Assembly (NCBI GenBank): GCA_022575985.1
Contig: JAKSXM010000007.1
Span: 23,562,501-23,626,500 of the forward strand
Direction of reading: 5' to 3'
Length of the DNA: 64,000 bases
From: Anagrus nilaparvatae
Lineage: Eukaryota; Arthropoda; Insecta; Hymenoptera; Mymaridae
The notes beneath the pieces were generated by a model. The model was not told the origin of the DNA, searched no databases, and saw nothing but the letters and a program-made list of their open reading frames with translations. A program made the position numbers and the translations under genes. Shown here piece after piece: positions 23,903 through 34,115 of this stretch (position 1 is the first letter of the stretch; the number at the start of each line of letters is the position of its first letter).

Positions 23903-24152
23903 AACATGGAACATCTTCGTTAGATAGGGTATTTGAAAAAATTTGGCTAGGCAGGGGGTGGGGTGTGAAATGGACTTAGAATATTTTTGATTTAGGGACT
24001 TAGAATAATTTGAAGTGGACTTACGATAATTTATATTTCAGGATTTATTGTAATTTCGGTTTTTGGATTTATTACTGTTATGAGTGACATGAACATGTTC
24101 CTCGATGTTCCATGCTCGTTGGTTGTGTAGTTACACAAACCGGTTATAAATT
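23903..24152 (-). repeat. Family A dispersed repeat, copy inside FB1
   Basis: In minus orientation it runs from ACACAAACCGGTTATAAA (right edge) past CATGCTCGTTGG and tandem units (GGGACTTAGAATAATTTGAA) to AGGGTATTTGAAAAA and AACATGGAACAT at the left edge. GGAACAT again occurs at both ends. Confidence 0.65.
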
Positions 24153-25084
24153 TTTTTATTTGTTAGAGAAATTTATAACAGAAAACTCTAGATCAAAAAA
24201 AATAAAATCGGTCACGTAGTTTTAGAGAAATCTTAATTAGAAGGTGTAAAAACATAGTTTTCTAAATAAGAATACAAATTTTTTTTTGTATATTTAAGTA
24301 GACTTATAATAAGTTATCAGTTATTTTTTAGCCATAAAGTTATCTTTTTGGTTTTCATACTGAACCTGTAGCTGATTTTACCCCTGCTGCTTGTCTGATT
24401 TGCCATTTTTTACCATTTTGGCACGGCTAAATTTGGCGTCATAAACAATCGCGAATATTAGCCAACTTTGCTCATAATTTCTATCAATGACCAATTACGA
24501 CATAATTTCTAACTATATTTAACAAGAAGGATTTGAAAATAAATTTTTTTTACATACTCTTGAGACATATATAAAGTAATTAATAAAAAAAAATAATTTG
24601 ATTATTAAAAAAAAAATTAGGTAAAACGACAGGAAGTTAAAGCATACAATATTAGGTTTAAAAAAATTTATCATACTATGTACATAAAAAATTACTAATT
24701 ACAATAATATAATAAAATTCATTCACTTTTAATGGATGCCCCGATCATTTCTTACCCTGTACTATAAAAACATCGTTTTTATTTTGTATTTTAGCTTTTG
24801 GTTGAAAATTAAACCAGTTGTGGTTGAAAATTCAACCAATTGGTTGAATATTCAACCAATTGGTTGAATTTCGCAGTTTTTGGTTGAATATCGCAGTTTT
24901 TGGTTGAAAATCGCAGTGTTTGGTTTAATATTCAACCAATTGGTTGAAAATTCAACCAAAAACTGCGAAATTCAACCAATTGGTTGAATATTCAACCAAA
25001 GCAGCTCTACCGTGTCTGTAAGGTACAACGCGTTAAACATAAGGTACTGGGTCAAATCGACCCACGGTGTTCTCGGAGGGTTAA

Positions 25085-26035
25085 ATGATATTATTTATAA
25101 AAAGGATTCTAAAAACAATGAATATTTTTATTATAAATCTTATTACTTATTCACTAATCTGTATATAGAAAAATTCTAGCTAAGTTTGTTTTTGCAAAAT
25201 TTTTACAGGCTTTCAAACTCTTATATTCTAGGTTACTACAACTATTTAGATAACTGAATGCTCAAAGTATAAAAATGTGTAAAAATGAAAAGAATTTTTT
25301 GAAATCATAGAATATTTCTTTTTACCTTCTGGAATATAAAGTGAATTATATGGAATTATTTATATTAATAAAAAATTCCTTCAACGTAATAAATTATTAA
25401 TAAAATATTATTAAATTTAAAAATATGCATAATATAGAAATATAGTATATATCATCAGTGCAGATAAATGTTTATAATACGTGAATAGAAAATATATATT
25501 ATGCGTAATAAGGACGTAATCTTTTTTTTTTCTCAAGTACATCACGTACAAATATGTATGGTTATCATATAATATATTATATAAAAAGTATATACATATA
25601 ATTTTAAAGGAACTAGAAAATCATATATACATATAACGAAAAACGAACATGTGAATAATGAGCATCGTCGAAAAAGCACGTACTTCTGTACACTTGAGTA
25701 ATAAGGCATGATGTACTGATGGTCAAAACTGCTACAAAATTTTCAATGACCAGTATTAAATACTCTACATAATATATTATAATTCATATCACTCTTATAT
25801 ACGAAGAAGTTTCAACAAAATCATCAGATAAAATTGCATTAAATATTTTTTTTTATTTTTCAAGTACTTTTTAAGTTGGTTTATATTTTTGTTTCTGAAT
25901 AATAAAATAATTTTGGTTCCTAAAAGAGAAGCCTCTATTAAAGTTAAAATTTTATTTTGGATTTTTTTGCATAATTTTTGACCCACGCAGCACCCATGGT
26001 GCTGTTTCAAAATTACTCATAGGTATCAAAGGCTA
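25085..26035. other. AT-rich non-coding stretch
   Basis: No gene is seen. Short TA-rich runs occur near 25560-25640. The minus-strand open frames at 25795-26274 are without domains, and one overlaps the terminal repeat of the next element. Confidence 0.45.
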
Positions 26036-27095
26036 TTCCCGTATAAGTATAGTGGTTTGGCCCACGGAACCACACCCAACCTATGTAGTTGCAAGTTGCA
26101 GTAGTATTTCATCCTTAGTAGTTCAGACTTAGTGATACATTCAACAACACTTTTGTAAATATTTATATTGAATTTTATATAATTTTTTGTAGCTTGAAAA
26201 GGACAATAATCAAATAGTCGAAACTGTCGCTTACTAGACAAATGTAATAAACTGAATTTTACAAAAAACAACAATTTGTTCCATATTGACTAAATAAAAA
26301 AATATATATTATCCTTCTAGTAGTTCATCCGTGATTTATGCATATTTTTGCTTTTTAAATGCATAAGGTGCGGATAAACGGCGGTATTAAATTTAGAACG
26401 TGGTTATCCCCCCCCCTCCAGGAGATTTTCTGAAAAATAAAAAATTATGGGTTTTCACCACATTAGAAGTGTAAAAAAATTTAAGGATGGTATATTTTTT
26501 AAGTTCAAAAAACCGATTTTTGAAAAATTCAAAATTGAGTTTTGGAGTCTTAAAGAGGCTCTAAAGGCCCACAAAAAATATTTTCTTGAAAAATGGTGGA
26601 ATATTAAGTTTTCTAGCTAATGTACAAAGTACTATTTGTTTATGGATCAGAAAAATTAAATAAATCTAAAAAAAACACAAAAAAACGGTTTTATTAGGTT
26701 TACGGGGGTCTGTCACCTAGGTGTATTATTTCAACAAAAACGAATGAGTTTTAACATAGGACATGTTTATAGACAGGAAGGGAATTTCAAGCATGTTATT
26801 AGAGATGGGGGAGGGTCAAATAGACTTAGAATAATTTCGATTTAGGGACTTCGAATAATTTTAATTAAAGGGTATAGAATAATAAGGATTTTAGGAGCTA
26901 AAATTTTTTTTTTTTTTATTAAGGACTTCAAGGACTTTTTTTATGAAGGCTTTAAGATTCAAATTACGAACATATTCCATTTTCGTTGATTGTGAGTTCA
27001 CAAACCAGTTAAAAATTTTTTTTTATAACATCTCGGATGCTACTCCTTAGGTTAGGTGTGGTTCCGGGGGCCACACCACTATACTTATCCGGAAA
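26036..27095. mobile_element. Inverted-repeat element with about 50-base termini
   Basis: The left end contains TATAAGTATAGTGGTTTGGC, then CACGGAACCACACCCAACCTA. The right end contains TAGGTTAGGTGTGGTTCCGG, then CCACACCACTATACTTAT. They are imperfect inverted repeats over about 50 bases. A family A copy occupies 26755-27020, next to the right arm. There are no recognisable protein remains and no clear target duplication. Confidence 0.6.
26755..27020 (-). repeat. Family A dispersed repeat, degenerate copy
   Basis: In minus orientation: CACAAACCAGTTA at the right edge, a decayed GGAACATG-type motif (GAACATATTCC), tandem units (GACTTAGAATAATTTCGAT), a G-rich run (GATGGGGGAGGGTCAAAT) and ACATGTTTATAG at the left. 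Confidence 0.55.
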
Positions 27096-28394
27096 CGTTC
27101 TTTAAATAAACAGAATTTGATTTGAAAAAAAAAACATTATAAATAAAAAAATAACATTAAAATAATCATTCACACAAGAGATTACACAAATAACTGATAT
27201 CTCTCATAAATACCATTCTACCATGCTTTGAAACTATTTAAGCTAGAAGACAAAATTTATGAAATAAATGCACGTGATAGATGCACACTAAGCTGTTTTC
27301 ACATAAATGAAAATAAAACTAATTGAAATTTTCGGCTCAATTTTTTGTAAAATAATAATCAGAAAAAAACGTTTAAATAAAATATAATAAAAATAATAGT
27401 AGAGTAAATAGCGTTAATACGTGAAGGGCTCTTGGGACTAATGCAATTACCAAATATCTTGTTCATGTATAATTAACATAACATGTCCTGTACACATCAA
27501 AATATATGTCAGCACCCCTGCTAACTAAAGATTATTTTTCCCTACATATTGATCAACTTTTTGCTTTTTAATCCAGAATTACGTTAATCTCTTCACAATT
27601 AAAATGAATCGAAATTTTTACTTATTAGAAAGATTATTATTTTTTTTTTTTTTTGATAAGGTACTTTACTCATACTACTGTTTATTTTACTTAATTAAAT
27701 TACTAACAAGAACAGTGATGGCTTTATAAAGAGGAGATTAATAACTCATAAGGTCTTTTCTCCCCTGCAGTATGAATTGTGGGGCATGTAGGGTACAGAA
27801 ACGGAGTACATTTTCGTATGAAGGATATATAATGAGAAAACCAAATATAAATCGATAAAATCGAGCACTCTAAATAAAAATCACTTATATTTATCGATCA
27901 AATAAAAATCTTATATAAGTAGATCAAGAGGTCTTCACTTCCTGGACTTATAATTTAAATGATAAGAAAAACGTTAAGCATAAGATAAAAATGCAGTGAT
28001 GCATAATCCGGAATATGCATCGATGCCAAATGAATCTATTCAGTAATGATAAGATTCCATTTGAATGTAAATATTGTAAATAGTAGAAATAAGATTAGAA
28101 TTAAGTAAAGTTATATTTTTAGAACATTCTAGATTTAGCAGTTATTAATTATTATGTAATTATCAAATTAATTAAAAATATTAAAACATATAAACATACC
28201 AAATAAGATGTATAATATCATAAACATTTGTAATAGAACAATTAAGATGCTTTTTTAATTAAAATTAATGAATTTTAACATCTTACTCGTTCTAAGAAAC
28301 TACGAGAAATTTCTAGAAGCAAAATTATCACGAGCTGAGATATATTTTAGTTTTAACTGTTAATCATGAATATGGTCATTTCAAATGAAATCGT
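27096..28394. other. AT-rich non-coding stretch
   Basis: No gene is seen. Around 27720-27840 the sequence is less monotonous and has a good splice-acceptor-like stretch (CTTTTCTCCCCTGCAG, about 27755-27770), but no open frame or partner supports an exon. Confidence 0.4.
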
Positions 28395-28545
28395 TAAAAA
28401 AAAGCAATAATTAGTATTTAAAGTTGCGGAATTCAAACAATGAATTCAGTATCAGTCGTTACAACCACTTTAAAAAAGAAAAATTTCCAGCTGCTACAAC
28501 CGGAATTCTGGTACCAGCAACCAGATTTTTTTCCCATCGAAAAAA
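28395..28545. repeat. Dispersed MITE-like fragment (ACCGGAATTCTGGT family)
   Basis: AGCTGCTACAACCGGAATTC and TGGTACCAGCAACCAGAT form part of the family also seen at 10996-11330 and 56950-57025. The termini are not clear. Confidence 0.45.
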
Positions 28546-28710
28546 TTAGGTATTAATACGTCCAAAAAAAAATATAACTTTATTATTTGGTGAAAAAATT
28601 TTTGCAGTAAAGTTATATTTTGATTATATCTTAGGTTTTACAAATGTATGAAGTAGTTTTTTACTATCTGTATATAGAATAATTGTGATGTCACAGTTTC
28701 AAATATCCTG

Positions 28711-29120
28711 CTGTCAACGGCCGCCATTTAATGGTCATAACTGTCGTTGTCCATCCGGGTCATTTCTCAGAACCTTAAAATCTACATTTTTCAAAAACAG
28801 ACCCATAAATGAATTTTGCAGAAAAATTCATTTCCGAATTCGTAAAATCAGAATGCATCAAAGTAAAGAATAGGATAAATTCCGAAATTCATTTTATGAA
28901 ACCTTGTATTTTATGCTAAACTTTTGTTTTTTACAAATAATAACTTCTGATATTTTATCAAATTTTTTCTGATTTTTAGGAATTTTTATTTATTTGCCTT
29001 ACAATCCTTCTAGTTTTTATTATTCTGTATTAGAAAGTTTGTATACTTAATTTTTGGGATTCGGAAAACTGCCCCAAATGGACAACGACAATTATGACCA
29101 GTGAATGGCGCCCCTGTCAC
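28711..29120. mobile_element. Inverted-repeat MITE
   Basis: The left arm has CCGCCATTTAATGGTCATAA and CTGTCGTTGTCCAT. The right arm has ATGGACAACGACAATTATGA, then CCAGTGAATGGCGCCCCTGTC. These are imperfect inverted repeats of about 50 bases. The interior is AT-rich. No transposase or certain target duplication was found. Confidence 0.6.
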
Positions 29121-32100
29121 TTACTTAACATTTGCAAAAATGCTGTTTGAGAACGAGTGCATTTCTAAAGTCGGTAATTACAATTACTATATTGTTATAC
29201 TTCAGCGCAATTTGAAATTATTGAAAGTGTAAAAAAGATACTCTAAAAATGTTTTATACATATTGTAGTTATATTATGTAATTATATGTAACAAATAAAT
29301 TAATTTTGTATTCTCTAGAATCTAGCATTTATTATATTTTTAGTGGGGCTAGAGACATTTATTGTGACATCATTTTAGAGGTAGGGGTCTTTAAATTGTG
29401 ACATGTTGTGACAAAGGGGGAAGATGGGTTAAAAAATGTTATAAAAACCATGACATCATTTATGAAAGCTCCCTTACTTTAAATTTGGGTACCCAAAGTT
29501 TGTATCAGCTCTCGTACCAGCTTAAATATCCATAAACCTTAAAAATTTATGGGACTCATATTAAGCAATTATTCGAATATTATGCTGTATGATCAATTAA
29601 ATGAAAAAAATAATTTTTGAAATTTAAAACATAAGTTTAAAATTTTTACTACACAGAAATTCCTAATAAAAGATAAATCTAAAATCCTTTTTTATCTAAA
29701 ATTAAATAATTTAATACGTAGTTTTATATAAAAAAAAATTTTAACAATTTAGTTATTAGATTTTGCTTAATATTTTTCTTAAAAAGTAAAATATATTTTT
29801 TTCAAAATGAAAATTTAATTTAAAATTGTACCTAAAAGCTTAAAAAAAGTTTTTCATATTTTTTTTTTGTTAAATCTCATATAATGAGCAAATTTTTCTC
29901 ACTAATCTCTTATAAACTATATAGAAATATAAATAAAAGACAATTTAGCTTTTATATAAATTTCGACTAAATAAAATATTTTTTAACGAAAGCATAATAA
30001 GCTTAAAATCTCAACAGTCCTTTAGTTTTGTAAGCTTAGTGTAAGCTTTACGTCATTGCACAGGCAATAAAGCACTTCTCAACCTCCCTTAAAATTCAAA
30101 TACTTATGCGTCAGCACATATACTATATATTTATATAACTATCCCCTAAATATAGTGATGTTATTTTCTCATAATGTCCGCCCCCTTTCAACATTTACGC
30201 CAGAAAAGATTTTCAGGGTGAAAAATAAGAGTACACTATAACGTTAGCTCACGTTTCCGCGTTACAAACATATTGTAATGGCACATATATGATGTTATAT
30301 AGCTTTCTTTTTTAAATAAAATATATCTAATAATAAAATTCCTCTTTTTTTCTAAAATAACAGCCTGTTATCATGTGTCCCGGGAACCCTTCAGAGGATA
30401 TTGTCACATAATAACTAGCAACATACGTTTTTTATAATGTACGCACGTAAATACACACAACTTTTTTTTTCTACTTTTTTTTCTTCCTTACATGTATAGT
30501 ACGAGAGCATGCATGCCAATTTTTCCTTTCCGGAGTCAACCTTATCGGACTAGCTTCATGGCTTCAACAAAGATGGATCGTGCACAGGAAGATAAGCTCT
30601 TACAAATATACACACAAGGGATATATGACTTTCTAGAAACGTTGTCGTTGTCGTTGAAAGGTTTTTTTCTTTTTTTATTTTTATATATGTACTTTGTATA
30701 TATATACGAATTCTCGTGACAGCAAAGCAAACACTACCTGAGGGAGTTTTCTTTCTTCTGCTTCTTTTTTCTTCGTCTATTTTTTTTTTTTTTTTTTAAG
30801 AATTTTTTATTTTGTTTTTACAAGATAAAGCTTGATTTTATTTTTATTTTGTATTTATTTATTTTTATTTATTTATTTTTTTGTTTTATTTATGATTATA
30901 TTCGCGTGCACTGAGATAAACGGATTTTCCTGATATCTTGTTTTCTAAAGTAAACAGATATATCGTTACAAAATAATCAAAAAATAAGAACACATTTAAA
31001 AAAAAGGAAGACAAAAAATTGGAACTCTTTTTGAATGTATATGCAGATATACATATATTGAGTTTAAAAGTTGAGTCACGCTAGTTTGACTTCACCGTCT
31101 GTTACTAATAATAATTATTCAAAATTTGAAAAATTTTTTAACTTTTTAATCTTAGACTTTTTTGGCAGTGTATTGTTTCTCAAAGTCTTATTTTTAGCCT
31201 CTAACAATTTAAAATACAGACAAACCTTTTCACTCAGAGCAAAAATGTTTAATGTTTAAATTTATGTTAATTAGCTTATACCTAAAAACCAAGTAAATGT
31301 ATTAACGATCAGTCTGATATAACGCATTAGGTTAATTTTTCTTTATTTTTTGTAATTTTATAAAAAAATATAAATTTTTTTATTTAAATTATTCTCTGTA
31401 TAATCACGCTATATTACATTTTATGCTAAAATATCTTTGCAATAATTTTCTGTTTTTTTTATTTTGAAATGTAAATTACATGCAATCAAGATAATTTAAT
31501 AATTTTATAATAATTTTTTAAAAAATAAATAAGGGTACTGTTGCATACGTTAACATATTATTTGCATTATAATTTTAAAAAAGTAAACTTGTGCAGTTTC
31601 TAATAAAAAAAGGTCTCGTAAATAAAAATCATTTAATTTAATTACCTATTTAAAGTAAATATTGATATTATAAGGAATAATTGGTAAATTTGATTTGTTA
31701 CTGCGTTTTTAATTTTAAAAAAATTGCAAAATGGTAGTGTTGGCTTTTAGCAGATTTAATGTGATTAAAAAAACTTATTGCTTGCTCCAAACTTACTTAA
31801 TTTTATAATATAAATGTCAAAGAAAGTTAAGTCTTTTAAATTAATTTGAATAAAGTTAAAAGACCAATAATAGCCGAAACTCGATATTGATAGCGTGTAT
31901 TTTTATGACTTTTTTTTTCAAATAAAATAATAAATAAAAAAGTACATTTTATATACATATAATACTTGCTCCTTAACTTTGAAAAGCAATACTTTTTTCA
32001 AACCTTTTTTTTATTACATATATAAAAATACCCCATTAAAAAACTATATAGGAAAAATATAATGATTCTCTTGTAAAAAGAGGACTAACTTTTCTCAGGC

Positions 32101-33017
32101 ACTCGAATCGATTGCATAACGAGAGAGTCTTTGAATAGCCCGATATATTCTCTAACTTATTCCTGACCATTAAACTTTGTCTCCAGGCAATATTTGAAAT
32201 CCAGAGCTTTTAGTATTTATACAAAATATATACTTTATAGAGTACTCTTGACAACATTAGAACGAACCGATTAATTTAAAGGGCAAGCTTTTCCAACAAC
32301 TTTTAGTATTAAATATATAGGAAGAGAAATAGAAAGAAACTCGATGTACCCCTGTCCAATTCGTAACTCGCGAAGCGAATGACAGGTTTGAAAGGGAAAA
32401 AGCTTATGGAAACGGTAATTAAACTACCGCACGAATCGAATGAAAATCATTTTGAATTTAAAGACTTTTACCAATAATACGATAATTAAGTACTTTTTCA
32501 CTCGGTTACTTGATTTTCTTTAACTTTACTAATTGGACATTATTTCTACGTTTTTTTATACCATAAGTAAACTTTTGTAAACTTTTCTAATTTTAATGTA
32601 TATATAACTTTTTTTTTTTAAATATTTTTTTATTTCAAGACTTTTATTATATATAAAGTTATAATTTTTTTTTAATACTTTTAATAATAATAATTATTTG
32701 ACTAATGAAAAAACTTTTTTTTAAATATACTTTATATATTTATGTATGTATACACATTTATTATATCTCTATTTATCTTAATTATACCTACTTTTTATTG
32801 AAAAACTAAACATAGTGCTATTATAAAATCTATCAAAAGTAAGTGTATCGGAAATTTAATGCAGTGTGAAACATTATGTCAAAAAATATTCAAAAATTAT
32901 ATCAATTTTAATTATCAAACATGTTCTTAGATTATTAAAATGAATGCAAACTTTAAAGTTAAATGTTTGTACTAATTTAATTTGCAAAGTGTGTATATGA
33001 TGGATTACATGTCAACT
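29121..33017. other. AT-rich non-coding stretch
   Basis: No gene is supported. At 29340-29470 a repetitive piece with GTGACATCATT and GTTGTGACAAAGGGGGAAG looks like an old transposon fragment, but its class is unclear. Segments 30000-30720 and 32090-32480 are more complex and a little GC-richer. An open frame at 30492-30719 is opposed by one of similar length on the other strand and ends in low-complexity sequence, so I do not call it. Confidence 0.4.
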
Positions 33018-33240
33018 AAGCCCAAGTCAAAAGATGGAGTTCACGACTAGAACTAAATGGCCTTGAACCTTTCCTGAAGTAATGTGAAAACGGTCCCGGG
33101 ATAGGCTCGCATAAGGTAGGAAAGGAGTGGAGTTTTAGTGGGTAAAGGCAAACTAAGTCGAGCCCACATAACTGTCAGTTCGGATGCTGAACAGTATGCG
33201 TAACGCATTTCTCCACTTCCTACGCAAAAAAAAAGCCCAA
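33018..33240 (+). mobile_element. 5'-truncated LINE tail with short target duplication
   Basis: The direct repeats AAGCCCAA at 33018-33025 and 33233-33240 bracket a GC-richer segment that ends in a run of A. The segment contains GGAGTTTTAGTGGGTAAAGG and GTCGAGCCCACATAACTGTC, a style typical of R1-clade 3' untranslated regions. There is no coding sequence. The assignment to R1 is from pattern memory and is tentative. Confidence 0.5.
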
Positions 33241-34115
33241 ATTGAATTAAAGAGTCTGAGAAATTGGCCCAAAATATTTTTTTTTAGAAAGTGCAACTAA
33301 AAATATGTCCTTCTAGCCATTTTTAACTTTTTAGGTTCATATCTAAAAATTTGGCAGTCATATTTGTGATTTTGACTTTGTTTTGTCCTTTCCATTTTTA
33401 ATTGACTTATAATTTTCTTATTATTGCTATCAATCAAATGCTTATTTTACAATGAAAAATATTTGACTTTTAGTTACGAATAGAAAATTTCCTGTAAAAT
33501 TTGATTTTGATTCCCAAAATTGTACTACTCATGCGCGCAAATTAGGTGTTGCATCCAAAGAGAAAAAAAAAACTATTATATCAAAAAATAATAGCATTTT
33601 TGGACGAAAAAAAAAATTAGAAAAATATTATCACTACTTTTCAATTAAAATCAGTAAAATTGAGACATTGAAAAAAAAATAAGATATTATATTAAAATTT
33701 AAAACAAAAAAATTACTATAGCATAATACTATTATGCAATGGATATGAAATATCACCAATTACAGACACACATACGCACAGAGCTATGTACATTTTTTAG
33801 CTTCCTGGGGTCTCGAATTGTGCTTATATGAAAAAAAGCGAAATTTCACCTATCTTAATGGTTCCTTGATATGAAGAAGTAAAAAAGGTTTGGATCAATT
33901 TCAATGTCAGTCAAATTTGAGACCAATAAGTGTGGAATCCCTCATATTAATTTTATAATTGATTGATTTAAAATTGCAATTAAATAAATAATTGAATATA
34001 TATATTTATTCAAGATTATATTTAAATAAATTTTGATAAGAAATAATATTATTTTTTACTAAAAATACAATTTTTTTGATATTTGTCTGTATGAGCTACA
34101 AAATACAGAATAAAA
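33241..34115. other. Upstream region of the first esterase
   Basis: No gene is seen. The stretch is AT-rich. The last 150 bases before the start codon hold TA-rich tracts (for example about 33995-34010) that could serve as core promoter, but no specific element can be defended. Confidence 0.35.

Larger units (their letters stand above)
22622..25014. mobile_element. Foldback element FB1 with arms of CAACCAATTGGTTG palindromes
   Basis: The termini CACGGTAGAGCTGCTTTGG and CCAAAGCAGCTCTACCGTG are perfect inverted repeats. Each arm (about 22637-22845 and 24797-25005) is a tandem array of two self-complementary words, GGTTGAATATTCAACC and CAACCAATTGGTTG, interspersed with AAACTGCGA. Inverted homology continues outside the array to about 22960 and 24677. 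The flanking dinucleotide is TC on both sides. The interior contains a palindrome, a MITE and a family A copy. No transposase is seen. It is inserted in the piggyBac element. Confidence 0.8.
21367..25080 (-). mobile_element. piggyBac element with TTAA target duplication, invaded by other elements
   Basis: The left end TTAA-CCCTCCGAGAACAC (TTAA at 21363-21366) and right end GTGTTCTCGGAGGG-TTAA (TTAA at 25081-25084) are perfect 14-base inverted repeats beside the piggyBac target TTAA. Just inside each end is a small palindrome, GGGTCAATATGACCC on the left and GGGTCAAATCGACCC on the right, with a third related one at about 22478. A transposase 3' remnant lies at 21876-22314. A 2.4-kb foldback element (22622-25014) sits close to the right end, so the original element was about 1.3 kb. 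Confidence 0.85.

Noticed and set aside
30492..30730. Overlapping frames on both strands as a small gene
   Set aside because: Both end in low-complexity sequence, no homology is recognised, and neither has splice or start support.
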